In this document: positions 13,756 through 21,455 of the stretch, piece after piece
Position numbering within the stretch: position 1 is the stretch's first letter
Layout: each line of letters opens with the position of its first letter
DNA from: Methanosarcinaceae archaeon UBA470
GTDB lineage: Archaea > Halobacteriota > Methanosarcinia > Methanosarcinales > Methanosarcinaceae
Assembly: GCA_002508425.1 (NCBI GenBank)
Contig: DAKU01000102.1
Coordinates: 6,629 to 32,006 of the forward strand
Direction of reading: 5' to 3'
DNA length: 25,378 nucleotides
Notes under the pieces: model-generated
The model's input: the letters and a program-made list of their open reading frames with translations, nothing else
Databases searched by the model: none
Told to the model about the DNA's origin: nothing
Translations under genes and position numbers: made by a program

Positions 13756-14946
13756 ATGGATAAAATGGTCGTCGTTGAGGGTTCTTATGCCGTGGCACAT
13801 GCTGTAAAGGTATGCAGACCAAATGTAATATCTGCCTACCCCATCACCCCCCAGACCCACATAGTTGAAGACCTGGCTAAATTCATTGCCGATGGAGAGA
13901 TACAGAATTGTGAGTGTATCAATGTAGAATCTGAATTCTCTGCACTTTCTGCACTTGTAGGATCTTCTGCTGTCGGTGCAAGGAGTTACTCTGCCACGAC
14001 CTCACAGGGTCTTGAACTAATGCATGAAGTTCTGTTCAACGTAGCCGGTATGAGGCTACCCATCGTCATGACAGTTGCCAACAGGGCTGTCAGTGCACCC
14101 ATTAACATCTGGAATGATCATCAGGATGCCATATCTCAGAGGGATACCGGCTGGATCCAGTTATATGGGGAAAACATCCAGGAAGTCTCGGACATGACTG
14201 CTCAGGCATTCAAAATAGCTGAGGATAAGGATATTCTTATGCCAGCCATGGTATGTATGGATGGGTTCATCCTTTCTCATGTGTACGAGCCTCTTGTGAT
14301 GCTGGAACAGGACCTTACTGACGAATTTCTGCCTTCCTATGAGCCTCTGAACATACTGGACCCTAAGAAACCATTGAGCTTTGGTGCCTTTGCTGACCCC
14401 AACTACTACACAGAGTTCAGGTATATGCAGCAGAAGGCCATGACAAATGCTCTGAAGAAGATAGAGGATGCCGCTGATGAGTTCTATGATCTGTTCGGAA
14501 GGTACTATGGTGGTCTTATTGATGAGTACCAGACAGAAGATGCAGATATCATTCTCATGGCAATGGGTTCCATTATAGGTACTATAAAAGATACCATTGA
14601 CAAATTGAGGCAGAAAGGCGTAAAAGTAGGATTGCTGAAGGTAAGAGCTTTCAGACCATTCCCTGCAGAAGCTATAAGAAAAGCTGTCAAGGATGCAAAG
14701 ATCGTTGTTGTTCTGGATAAAAACATCTCATTGGGACTTAACGAAGGTGCTCTTTTCACTGAAACCAAATCCTGCCTATATAACACCAGTAACCATGTGC
14801 CTGTTGTAGGTTACATGATAGGTCACGGAGGCCGTGACATACGCATGAGCACGATAGAGAATATTATATCTGAGGCTCAGGAAGTAATGAAGTCCGGTAT
14901 CAAGGTCGAAAGTCAGTTCACTGATCTGAGGGAGGAACTATTATGA
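13756..14946 (+). CDS. porA: Pyruvate:ferredoxin oxidoreductase alpha subunit
   Basis: This alpha subunit of about 396 residues holds the pyrimidine-side TPP domain of the enzyme. It begins MVVVEGSYAVAHAVKVCRP and continues with ISAYPITPQTHIVED, the hallmark YPITP motif. The E of NVESEFSAL and GARSYSATTSQGLELMHEV follow, then the C-terminal domain II (LKVRAFRPFP) and the usual GGRDI near the end. Two starts are possible. The ATG at 13732 overlaps the porD stop and has GGAGG seven bases upstream. The ATG at 13756 has its own GGAG site (13744-13747) and begins nearer to the conserved part, so I prefer it. The stop overlaps the porB ATG (ATGA). No frameshift or missing motif is seen. Confidence 0.93.
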   Translation: MDKMVVVEGSYAVAHAVKVCRPNVISAYPITPQTHIVEDLAKFIADGEIQNCECINVESEFSALSALVGSSAVGARSYSATTSQGLELMHEVLFNVAGMRLPIVMTVANRAVSAPINIWNDHQDAISQRDTGWIQLYGENIQEVSDMTAQAFKIAEDKDILMPAMVCMDGFILSHVYEPLVMLEQDLTDEFLPSYEPLNILDPKKPLSFGAFADPNYYTEFRYMQQKAMTNALKKIEDAADEFYDLFGRYYGGLIDEYQTEDADIILMAMGSIIGTIKDTIDKLRQKGVKVGLLKVRAFRPFPAEAIRKAVKDAKIVVVLDKNISLGLNEGALFTETKSCLYNTSNHVPVVGYMIGHGGRDIRMSTIENIISEAQEVMKSGIKVESQFTDLREELL

Positions 14947-15815
14947 AACAGCTTTTCGTTTCAGGACACCGTGGATGTGCAGGTTGCTGTGATGCAATGG
15001 CTGCCAAATTCACACTTATGGGTGCAGGTGAGGATTGCATAGTAGTCAGTCCTACAGGTTGCCTTGAGGTTATGACAACTCCGTTCCCTGAGACATCATG
15101 GAACGTACCCTGGATACACTCCCTGTTTGAGAATGCTGCTGCAGTTGCTTCAGGCATAGAAGCCGCATTGATAGCTATGGGTAAGAAGGGCAATACAAGG
15201 GTCGTAGCCATTGGTGGTGACGGTGCAACCATGGATATTGGTCTGCAGGCCATTTCAGGAGCTTTTGAAAGAGGACATGACTTCACTTACGTCTGTGTGG
15301 ACAATGAAGCTTACATGAACACAGGAGTTCAGAGAAGCAGTGGAACACCATTTGACGCTTCAACCACCACAAGTCCTGTCGGAAAGGTTTCCTTTGGTAA
15401 CCAAAGGCCTAAAAAGAACATGCCTGCAATCATTGCAGCACATGGTTCACCATACGTGGCTACCACATCCCTGGGATATGCAAAAGACATGATCTCCAAG
15501 GTGAAGAAGGCCACTGAAACCCCAGGTCCAACATATATACACTGCCACGCCCCCTGTACAACAGGCTGGGGATTCGACACTTCCAAAACTGTAGAAATTG
15601 CACAAATGGCTGTTAAAACCGGTCTGTGGCCACTGTTCGAAATGGAGAACGGCGAGGTCACCAAGGTGAGGAAGATCGGTAAAGCTGCACCAGTTGAAGA
15701 TTATCTCAAGATGCAGAGCCGTTTCAAGCATCTATTTAGCAAGGAAGGCGGTGCAGAAGAGATAGCCAAGATACAAGCTATTGCTGACAAGAACATCGAG
15801 TACTACGGGCTTTGA
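14943..15815 (+). CDS. porB: Pyruvate:ferredoxin oxidoreductase beta subunit
   Basis: This 290-residue beta subunit binds thiamine pyrophosphate and the catalytic-site [4Fe-4S] cluster. Cluster cysteines are visible in GCAGCC (C12 and C15) and TGCLE (C40), with a further one in CHAPC near residue 200. The TPP/Mg2+ motif is GGDGATMDIG (about 97-106) with the downstream DNEAYMNTG, which supplies the metal-binding asparagine. TPFDASTTTSPVGK is typical of PorB and distinguishes pyruvate enzymes from the 2-oxoglutarate type. The ATG is preceded by GGGAGG and overlaps the porA stop by four bases. A terminator hairpin begins inside the last codons, closing the operon. Confidence 0.94.
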   Translation: MKQLFVSGHRGCAGCCDAMAAKFTLMGAGEDCIVVSPTGCLEVMTTPFPETSWNVPWIHSLFENAAAVASGIEAALIAMGKKGNTRVVAIGGDGATMDIGLQAISGAFERGHDFTYVCVDNEAYMNTGVQRSSGTPFDASTTTSPVGKVSFGNQRPKKNMPAIIAAHGSPYVATTSLGYAKDMISKVKKATETPGPTYIHCHAPCTTGWGFDTSKTVEIAQMAVKTGLWPLFEMENGEVTKVRKIGKAAPVEDYLKMQSRFKHLFSKEGGAEEIAKIQAIADKNIEYYGL

Positions 15816-15838
15816 GTGCCTGTAGCCATTCTTTTTTT
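15803..15838 (+). terminator. Hairpin/T-tract terminator of the por operon
   Basis: CTACGGGC (15803-15810), a seven-base loop and GCCTGTAG (15818-15825) form an eight-pair stem with one G-T pair. Seven T residues follow at 15832-15838. The stem includes the last porB codons and the loop holds the TGA stop. The layout resembles a bacterial intrinsic terminator; in archaea the T-tract is the main determinant. Confidence 0.65.
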
Positions 15839-15907
15839 ACTCTATTTTCCCCCTTTAGTATTTTTTTCTAAAAAAGTGATAAGAACTAGCAGTTGCTATC
15901 TACTCGC

Positions 15908-16561
15908 ATGAATAATAAGGAAAAGGTTCCAGACAACACTCACAATTTTGAGCATATTTTTGCACTCCTCAAGCAGAAGTACCCCGATGCTGCTCCTGCA
16001 CTGCATTTTAGTTCACCTTTGGAACTGCTGATAGCTACTATCCTCTCAGCTCAATGTACAGACAGACAGGTTAACCAGGTCACACAGTCTATTTTCAAAA
16101 AGTATCGCAGTCTCGAAGACTACGCTGGTGCGGATGTATCGGAATTTGGCCAGGAGATATATTCCACAGGCTTCTACAATCAGAAAGCAAAGCACATCAT
16201 AGAGAGTGCTCAGATTATGCTCTCAGATTTCGGAGGCCAGGTGCCGAATACCATGGAAGACTTGCTACAGCTTCCTGGAGTTGGAAGAAAGACTGCCAAC
16301 ATTGTGCTTTCCAGAGCCTTTGGAAAAATAGAGGGGATTGCAGTGGACACGCATGTGAAAAGGCTATCAAATCGTTTAGGTTTTACTCAAAACGAAGAGC
16401 CTGAAAAGATAGAGACAGACCTTATGAGAATAGCAAAAAGAGAGGATCTGGAAACGCTTTCCATGACCCTGATCCTGCACGGACGCAATGTGTGTATAGC
16501 CCGGAATCCTAAATGCGTGGAATGCATGGTAAAAGAATTGTGTCCATCGAGCAGAGTGTAA
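15908..16561 (+). CDS. nth: Endonuclease III (base-excision DNA glycosylase/AP lyase)
   Basis: This 217-residue protein is a bifunctional glycosylase/AP lyase that removes oxidised pyrimidines. The helix-hairpin-helix is LPGVGRKTAN with the catalytic lysine K128, the catalytic aspartate is D147 (VDTHV), and the [4Fe-4S] loop C196-x6-C203-x2-C206-x5-C212 is complete. ILSAQCTDRQVN (45-56) is the usual N-terminal signature. Length is normal. The frame also reaches a TTG at 15893, but the ATG at 15908 gives the standard N-terminus. No Shine-Dalgarno site lies close, so translation may be leaderless or weak. Its 3' end meets the flavoprotein gene across a shared hairpin. Confidence 0.94.
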   Translation: MNNKEKVPDNTHNFEHIFALLKQKYPDAAPALHFSSPLELLIATILSAQCTDRQVNQVTQSIFKKYRSLEDYAGADVSEFGQEIYSTGFYNQKAKHIIESAQIMLSDFGGQVPNTMEDLLQLPGVGRKTANIVLSRAFGKIEGIAVDTHVKRLSNRLGFTQNEEPEKIETDLMRIAKREDLETLSMTLILHGRNVCIARNPKCVECMVKELCPSSRV

Positions 16562-16570
16562 AAATAATAG

Positions 16571-16593
16571 AAATAAGTATACATTACTTATTT
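16571..16593. terminator. Shared hairpin between convergent nth and flavoprotein genes
   Basis: AAATAAGTA (16571-16579), loop TACAT and TACTTATTT (16585-16593) form a perfect nine-pair inverted repeat 9 bases after the nth stop. It overlaps the flavoprotein stop codon (16588-16590). On the minus strand it is followed by CTATTATTTTT, so it looks stronger as a terminator for the flavoprotein gene; on the plus strand the T run is inside the stem. Confidence 0.55.
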
Positions 16594-17310
16594 TCCTAAT
16601 GAATCCAGAATCTGCTTGCAGTACTGATTATAGTTTTCAATAAACATATCGCGTGGCAGAAGTTCACGGCCTATGATGTCAAGACTCTTCTGTGATATCC
16701 TGCCTTCGTTTACTAGCTGGCGACCTGCATCTTTTGCAGCCTCGAAGATGTCATCTATCGGCACACCCATCTGTATCATAATTGGCATGCTTTCACCATG
16801 TGGACGCAGCAGTGCCCCGGCAAACTCAAATGATGCATTCTTGCAAATGGCCTGCATGTGAGCAAGCAGGGAATCAAAATTCTCCATCTCCCAGAAACCA
16901 CAGTTGGAAACCAATACCATCTTTCGGTCCTTAGTAACCCCACGATGAGGATGAAGACAGCGATCATCACGCAGCTCCAGAGAAGGATCAAGTCCTGGAA
17001 TCATCCTATCGATAAAGTTCTTCATAGGAGCGTTGAACCCATCGGAATAAAGTGGCGAGGCAAACACAAACACATCTGCTTCCTTTATCTTGGGATATAG
17101 CAGTTGCATATCATCATCCTGATAACACTCCCCCGGTGTTTTGAACCAACAATTGAATTCTCCTGTGCAGGGATTGATATTGAGCTTTCTTGTATAGAAG
17201 AGGTCTACCTCTGCCCCTGCTTCTTTCATTCCTTCAAGAAAAGGGTTCAGTATCATAGCAGTATTACCCTTCTCCATTCTGGGACTTGAGTTAATTGCTA
17301 AAACTTTCAT
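16588..17310 (-). CDS. Flavodoxin-fold NAD(P)H-dependent FMN reductase-like protein
   Basis: This 240-residue protein has the flavodoxin-like fold of the NADPH-dependent FMN reductase/iron-sulfur flavoprotein superfamily. The FMN phosphate loop is NSSPRMEKGNT (7-17), and the second FMN loop is ASPLYSDGFNAPMKNFIDR (84-102). Three cysteines, C48, C54 and C62, lie in the segment where iron-sulfur flavoproteins carry a compact C-x2-C-x2-C-x4-7-C cluster motif. Here the spacing is x5 and x7 with no fourth cysteine, so a [4Fe-4S] cluster is unlikely. In methanogens relatives take part in oxidative-stress and redox reactions, but the electron donor here is unknown. The ATG follows GAGGAAAG. A TATA (GGTATAAAGG, minus strand, 17415-17424) about 105 bases upstream implies a leader of about 80 bases with an inverted repeat at its start. 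Confidence 0.85.
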   Translation of the reverse strand: MKVLAINSSPRMEKGNTAMILNPFLEGMKEAGAEVDLFYTRKLNINPCTGEFNCWFKTPGECYQDDDMQLLYPKIKEADVFVFASPLYSDGFNAPMKNFIDRMIPGLDPSLELRDDRCLHPHRGVTKDRKMVLVSNCGFWEMENFDSLLAHMQAICKNASFEFAGALLRPHGESMPIMIQMGVPIDDIFEAAKDAGRQLVNEGRISQKSLDIIGRELLPRDMFIENYNQYCKQILDSLGK

Positions 17311-17687
17311 GTTCTTTCCTCTATGTACCTTGACTATCCTTTCAAGGGTAAAAATGGCAAAGAATGGTTCTTGTTGCCTCCAACCACAAGCAGGTCAGCT
17401 GCCTTTTCAGCAGACCTTTATACCAACTGAAAATATACCCCTGTGTATAAAATTTACGTAGAGACATATATAACTATTTCTATTACTAATCATGTTTTTT
17501 GATTTGTGAGTGTTTGATTTAGTCTTGAAGAGCAAAGCAAATTCAAAAAGTCCACTTTTTAATTGCTATTTGATAATGTTTCTATCAACAATATATTAGA
17601 AAAGTTTTCTTAAATAATGAATAAATAGTTTCGATGAAAATAATATTTTATCAAAAAACGTATATCATTTAAAATGGGGTTGAAGAA
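17311..17687. other. Intergenic region with divergent promoters and inverted repeats
   Basis: This 377-base AT-rich gap separates the divergent flavoprotein and DUF3303 genes. I see no gene or RNA in it. It holds a minus-strand TATA (17415-17424), a near-perfect inverted repeat (17392-17417), a weaker one with CTTGT/ACAAG arms (17370-17390), and several plus-strand TATA-like stretches (GTATAAAATT at 17442-17451, CATATATAAC at 17465-17474, GTATATCA at 17660-17667). The last lies about 25 bases from the ATG at 17688. Confidence 0.5.
17392..17417. promoter_or_regulatory. Inverted repeat overlapping flavoprotein promoter (candidate operator)
   Basis: AGGTCAGCTG (17392-17401) and CAGCAGACCT (17408-17417) are 10-base arms with one mismatch, separated by CCTTTT. 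The right arm overlaps the minus-strand TATA (17415-17424) and the left arm covers the predicted initiation site near 17395. The position suits a repressor or a hairpin at the RNA 5' end; the repeat is seen, the role is inferred. Confidence 0.45.
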
Positions 17688-17954
17688 ATGTTGTTCATGG
17701 ACATAATGACGTGGGATAAAAAGGATGACATGGAATTGGGTAAGCGCTATGAGGAATGGAAATATCCTAAAGGATACAACGTAATTACAGAATGGTCTGA
17801 TCTATCTTCATGCAGGGTATTTGTGGTGTACGAACTCGAGAACGCAGAGGCCTATATGACTGCTACATTCCCTTGGAGAGACATTATAAAATGTGAGACT
17901 ATTCCTGTGATGGAAACTCAGAAAGCTATGGAGTTCTTTGCTAAATTAGTATGA
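17688..17954 (+). CDS. DUF3303 domain protein
   Basis: This 88-residue single-domain protein matches the DUF3303 pattern (MLFMDIMTWDKKD at the N-terminus, then VFVVYELENAEAYMTAT and a C-terminal KAMEFF helix), with the strand-helix-strand look of a small ferredoxin-like/ABM-type alpha-beta fold. Such proteins are common in methanogens and have no known activity. W9, W24 and W36 and two cysteines are present, but no metal-binding pattern. The ATG is preceded by GGGGTTG, a passable ribosome site, while the TATA at 17660-17667 would predict a leaderless message, so the mode of initiation is ambiguous. It stands alone: the next gene starts about 250 bases downstream with its own promoter. The 3' side is T-rich (TTTATTCATTTTTTAC, 18009-18024). 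Confidence 0.75.
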   Translation: MLFMDIMTWDKKDDMELGKRYEEWKYPKGYNVITEWSDLSSCRVFVVYELENAEAYMTATFPWRDIIKCETIPVMETQKAMEFFAKLV

Positions 17955-18070
17955 GTAATCAAGGGTGGGATATTGACATAATTCAACAATCCTGACCAGA
18001 ACTTTCAGTTTATTCATTTTTTACTTTATTTACGATCATCTATACGTAGGATTTTTGTGTTTTTTTGTAA

Positions 18071-18166
18071 GTTTGATGTTTCAAACAAAGCCTTTATCAT
18101 TATGTACTCTTCCACTGCCTTCCGGTTAGGTCACTACCCGATTTTCATCATAGATAAATTATAAAT
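18071..18166 (+). promoter_or_regulatory. SulP promoter region with inverted repeat
   Basis: GTTTGA-TGTT-TCAAAC (18071-18086) is a perfect six-base inverted repeat. About 70 bases further on, TTATAAAT (18159-18166) fits the TATA consensus. Initiation about 25 bases beyond it falls at 18185-18190, downstream of the first in-frame ATG at 18169. A weaker TATA-like CTTTATCA lies at about 18092. Confidence 0.4.
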
Positions 18167-18204
18167 ATATGGTAATTAGTCTACATCCTTTTGATGAACA
18201 ATTA

Positions 18205-19905
18205 ATGCCGCGTGTCGAGCAAGATAACATGGATGTAAAAACCGGAATTTCTGGGTATTTTAAAGAATCGTTTTTAAGTGACTTCAAAGCAGGTTTTATT
18301 ACAGCTATCGTGGCACTGCCACTTGCTATTGCTTTTGCCATCGCATCCGGTGTGGAACCGGTGATGGGTCTTTATACGGCCGTGATAGCCGGAATGCTTG
18401 TATCTGCCACTGGTGGTTCCAAATATTCTATAACAGGACCTACTGGTGCTATGACTGTGATCATCCTGTCCACCCTGAATAGCCATGGAGTAGAAGGATT
18501 ATTACTTGCAGGTTTCCTCGCAGGTATTTTTCAGATACTCTTCGGCCTGTTCAAACTGGGTAAGGTAGTCAAATATATTCCATTGCCGGTTATTTCAGGA
18601 TTCACAAGCGGTATCGGTGCCATCATATTAATAGGCCAGATACCAAACGCATTGGGTATGGTAATCCCTGCAAAAGAATACGCATGGGAAACAATTGTTG
18701 CTATTATTGAAAACCTTAGTGCCGCTAACACTACTGCATTATTGATATGTGCAGGCACTGTAATACTCCTGTTGTACCTACCAGGTATCCTAGTCAAAAT
18801 AAAGTACCTTAACAGCCTTCCGGCCTCCATAGTAGCATTGATTTTGGCAGTATTGCTCATATATTACATGAAAATCGATATCCCTATTGTGGGTAGCATC
18901 CCTGCTGGCCTTCCCAGCATACAGATGATTAACCTTAATCCCCAACTGGTACTCACTGTGCTGCCAGCTGCCCTTACAATAGCACTTCTGGGAACTATCG
19001 AAGCTTTGCTTTGTGCAGTGGTCTGTGACGGTATGACAAACACAAAGCACGATAGCAACAGAGAACTCATGGGCCAGGGACTTGGAAACATGATACTGCC
19101 CTTCTTCTCAGGAATTCCCTGTACAGCCGCCATCGCAAGAAGCGCCGTGAATATAAGAGAAGGAGCAAAGACTCAGATGTCAGGAGTAATCCATGCGCTC
19201 ATATTGCTAACAATACTCCTCTTCTTAGGCCCTCTAGCCGCATTCATCCCAAAAGCCTACCTTGCAGGAGTGCTTGTCCTGACCTCCCTGAGGATGATCA
19301 ACATCACCGAGTTCAAGACCATCATGCACATCAGCAAAATGGATACCTTGGTGCTGGTTGCCACATTTGCCCTGACCGTGCTCACAGACCTGGTATTCGC
19401 AGTGCAGATGGGCATGTTCCTAGCCATAATCCTACTCTTCATAAGGCTCACTAATGTAATTGATATCCAGACAATGGAGAACTACGATAAGTCAACGGGC
19501 ATTAACGCCACTATCTTTTCCAATCCATATCTGGAGAAGAACGTCTCAGTGTATACTCTCAATGGACCATTTTTCTTCGGAGCCATGAACGTTTTCGAGA
19601 ACAAGATCAACGAGCACATTAACATCAGCAAGCCTCACATAATTCTGCGCATGCGCTATGTACCTTTCATAGATACTACCGGCCTTGAAAGGCTTAGAAG
19701 CTTCATAGCTATGAGCAAGAAGAGGAACCAGAAGGTCTACTTCACATCAATACAGCCTGAAGTGATGGGGAGAATGAAAAATGACGAGGATTTGATGGAA
19801 CTGATGGAAAAACAGCATGTCCAAATATTCGATCATACACAGGAAGCTCTGACATATTTAAAGAAGCAGAGTGGAAGTGAGAAAATAGCTTGTGAACTTA
19901 AATAA
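18205..19905 (+). CDS. SulP-family anion transporter with STAS domain
   Basis: This inner-membrane transporter of the SulP/SLC26 family has about 566 residues from the chosen start. The family signature near the N-terminus is present (DFKAGFITAIVALPLAIAFAIASG and GLYTAVIAGMLVSATGG), followed by SITGPTGAMTVII. About 12-14 membrane segments run to about residue 420. The C-terminal STAS domain (about 450-550) includes VYTLNGPFFFGAM and VPFIDTTGLERL, the strand-helix where anti-sigma antagonists carry their phosphorylated residue. Sulfate, bicarbonate or another anion may be the substrate; the sequence does not decide. The frame opens at an ATG at 18169, but that ATG lies about three bases after the best TATA box. 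I therefore prefer the ATG at 18205 (an ATG at 18229 is also possible). A hairpin terminator follows. Confidence 0.93.
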   Translation: MPRVEQDNMDVKTGISGYFKESFLSDFKAGFITAIVALPLAIAFAIASGVEPVMGLYTAVIAGMLVSATGGSKYSITGPTGAMTVIILSTLNSHGVEGLLLAGFLAGIFQILFGLFKLGKVVKYIPLPVISGFTSGIGAIILIGQIPNALGMVIPAKEYAWETIVAIIENLSAANTTALLICAGTVILLLYLPGILVKIKYLNSLPASIVALILAVLLIYYMKIDIPIVGSIPAGLPSIQMINLNPQLVLTVLPAALTIALLGTIEALLCAVVCDGMTNTKHDSNRELMGQGLGNMILPFFSGIPCTAAIARSAVNIREGAKTQMSGVIHALILLTILLFLGPLAAFIPKAYLAGVLVLTSLRMINITEFKTIMHISKMDTLVLVATFALTVLTDLVFAVQMGMFLAIILLFIRLTNVIDIQTMENYDKSTGINATIFSNPYLEKNVSVYTLNGPFFFGAMNVFENKINEHINISKPHIILRMRYVPFIDTTGLERLRSFIAMSKKRNQKVYFTSIQPEVMGRMKNDEDLMELMEKQHVQIFDHTQEALTYLKKQSGSEKIACELK

Positions 19906-19916
19906 AAGAGCATTTC

Positions 19917-19944
19917 AACTGCAGATTTCTGCAGTTCATTTTTT
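19917..19944 (+). terminator. Hairpin/T-tract terminator of SulP gene
   Basis: AACTGCAG (19917-19924), loop ATTT and CTGCAGTT (19929-19936) form a perfect eight-pair stem. Six T residues follow at 19939-19944. It lies 11 bases after the SulP stop codon. Confidence 0.8.
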
Positions 19945-20061
19945 ATTCATTATTTCCAATTATTCTGATAATTTAAGATTAATGAATATCATATTTTCAA
20001 CATCTTAGTTGTAATATGGTCATTATTTAGCTTGCTGATAGCTACAGTAGAACTCATCAAT

Positions 20062-20100
20062 GCCTAAATAGGCCATTTAATCATACTGGAAAAGTTTTCC
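20062..20100. repeat. Two short palindromes upstream of the VOC gene
   Basis: GCCTA-AA-TAGGC (20062-20073) and GGAAAA-G-TTTTCC (20088-20100) are perfect palindromes 14 bases apart, about 110-145 bases upstream of the VOC start. The rest of the 19945-20206 gap is AT-rich, with a TATA-like CATAAAAGG at 20159-20167 that fits a start of transcription near 20187. The palindromes could be binding sites or chance AT-rich structure. Confidence 0.35.
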
Positions 20101-20206
20101 TATCTGGAAATAGTCTGAATTTCTTTTTTTCTAAGGGATTACACATTAATTTAATTGGCATAAAAGGAATAAACTGAACAAGTAATTGTTGCAGGAGATA
20201 AACAAA

Positions 20207-20695
20207 TTGAAATTTACATGCCCTTTAATTGCGGTTAACAACCTGAAAGCTTCTAAACGATTCTATGAAGAAGTACTGGGTCAGAAGATAGTATTAGATC
20301 TGGGATGGAATGTCACATTCAGTGGTGGGTTTGCAATACAGTTCAATTTTGCTGACATCGTATCAGTTGACAAAGAATCTGTTATGAAAAGGTCACACAA
20401 TTTTGAGCTATATTTTGAGGAGGAAGACTTTGATGCCTTCATCGAGCACCTGAAGGAATTTGGTGATATCGAATATGTTCACCAGCCCAAAAAACACGAG
20501 TGGCAGCAGCGTGTAGTTCGAATATACGATCCTGACAAACATATTATAGAGATAGGTGAGTCCATGGCTGTTGTTGCAAAATGCTTTTTAGATCAAGGGA
20601 TGTCTATTGAAGAAACAGCAAAATTGATCCAGCATCCAGCGGAATTCGTTAAAGCTGTAAGCAGCGGTGAGATGAACGGACTATTAAGTACCTGA
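20207..20695 (+). CDS. VOC (glyoxalase/bleomycin-resistance fold) family protein with C-terminal helical tail
   Basis: The protein has about 162 residues. Residues 1-120 have the vicinal oxygen chelate pattern: strand PLIAVNNLKASKRFYEEVLG, then a beta-rich middle, FELYFEEEDFDAFIEHLKE, and VVRIYDPDKHIIEIGES with the conserved D-P-x-x-x-x-I-E-I end. A single metal-type glutamate is visible in IIEIGE; the histidine normally near the first strand is not obvious, so catalysis is uncertain. A tail of about 40 residues (MSIEETAKLIQHPAEFVKAVSSGE) resembles a small helical recognition segment. I place the start at a TTG at 20207, eight bases after AGGAGAT (20193-20199), not at the upstream TTG at 20186. 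The next gene begins 23 bases after its stop, so the two are probably co-transcribed. Confidence 0.78.
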   Translation: MKFTCPLIAVNNLKASKRFYEEVLGQKIVLDLGWNVTFSGGFAIQFNFADIVSVDKESVMKRSHNFELYFEEEDFDAFIEHLKEFGDIEYVHQPKKHEWQQRVVRIYDPDKHIIEIGESMAVVAKCFLDQGMSIEETAKLIQHPAEFVKAVSSGEMNGLLST

Positions 20696-20718
20696 ACAAT
20701 ATAACCCGAGGAATCTTT

Positions 20719-21453
20719 GTGAGTTTTCAGAACGAATTGAACAAAATAGCATTGGATAATGGCGTTCAGTATTTTGGCGTATCGGACCTGTCAAAAGCAA
20801 GAGAGTTTATTGTAGAACAGGGTGGTGAGGATCTATCTGCATATCCGTATGCAATTTCACTTGGAATAAAATTGATCGGCCCTATCGTTGACAAACTCCC
20901 GCATAGGAATGATAAGGCTGCGTTACTGAATTACAAACATCATGCATACGATGTTATCAACTCAAGACTGGATATGATAGCTTCAGTCCTAAGCAGTCAT
21001 ATTCAGGAAAAGGGTTATAGAGTACTGCCCCTTCCTTCATCAAAAAGGATGGATGATGAAAAGATATGTGCTCAGTTCTCCCACAAGCTGGGAGCCCATC
21101 TGGCCGGACTGGGCTGGATAGGAAAGAGCTGTCTCCTGATAACGCCAGATAACGGACCAAGGGTTAGATGGATAACGATACTGACAGATATGCCTCTTCA
21201 ACCTACCGGAAGCAAAATGGAAAGCAGATGTGGAACCTGTAACGAATGCGTGAAAATATGTCCTGTTCAGGCTTTTACAGGAAGGAATTTTGTTGAAGAT
21301 GAGAGCCGGGAAATGCGATATGATGCCAAGAAATGTGAAGACTATTTCAAAGAGATGGAGAGGAATGGACAGATAGCTGTATGTGGGCTGTGTGTATATG
21401 TATGTCCCCATGGAAGGAAAAAGGATAATGGGATTTTGCATAGCAAAGTTTGA
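20719..21453 (+). CDS. Double [4Fe-4S] protein, QueG-like (epoxyqueuosine reductase-related)
   Basis: This 244-residue iron-sulfur protein has a soluble N-terminal domain (1-165) with GAHLAGLGWIGKSCLLITPDNGPRVR (about 125-150), the most recognisable part of the epoxyqueuosine reductase/QueG-related family. A ferredoxin-like domain follows with cluster 1 ligands C171, C174, C177 and C181 and cluster 2 ligands C222, C225 and C229, plus C206 as a possible fourth. QueG itself has 350-380 residues and ends with HEAT repeats; this protein lacks that part, and archaea do not make queuosine in the bacterial way. I therefore call it a QueG-like redox protein, not QueG. The start is a GTG after GAGGAATC. 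It probably shares a transcript with the VOC gene, and its stop lies two bases from the convergent GNAT stop. Confidence 0.82.
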   Translation: MSFQNELNKIALDNGVQYFGVSDLSKAREFIVEQGGEDLSAYPYAISLGIKLIGPIVDKLPHRNDKAALLNYKHHAYDVINSRLDMIASVLSSHIQEKGYRVLPLPSSKRMDDEKICAQFSHKLGAHLAGLGWIGKSCLLITPDNGPRVRWITILTDMPLQPTGSKMESRCGTCNECVKICPVQAFTGRNFVEDESREMRYDAKKCEDYFKEMERNGQIAVCGLCVYVCPHGRKKDNGILHSKV

Positions 21454-21455
21454 GA

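Noticed and set aside
15329..15731. Minus-strand frames opposite porB
   Set aside because: They are shadows of porB with no ribosome site or domain.
16588..17310. Iron-sulfur flavoprotein (Isf) with a [4Fe-4S] cluster
   Set aside because: The compact four-cysteine motif is missing; only three widely spaced cysteines are present in that region.
20719..21453. Naming the iron-sulfur protein queG
   Set aside because: It is over 100 residues shorter than QueG, lacks the C-terminal repeats, and queuosine synthesis is not expected in this organism.
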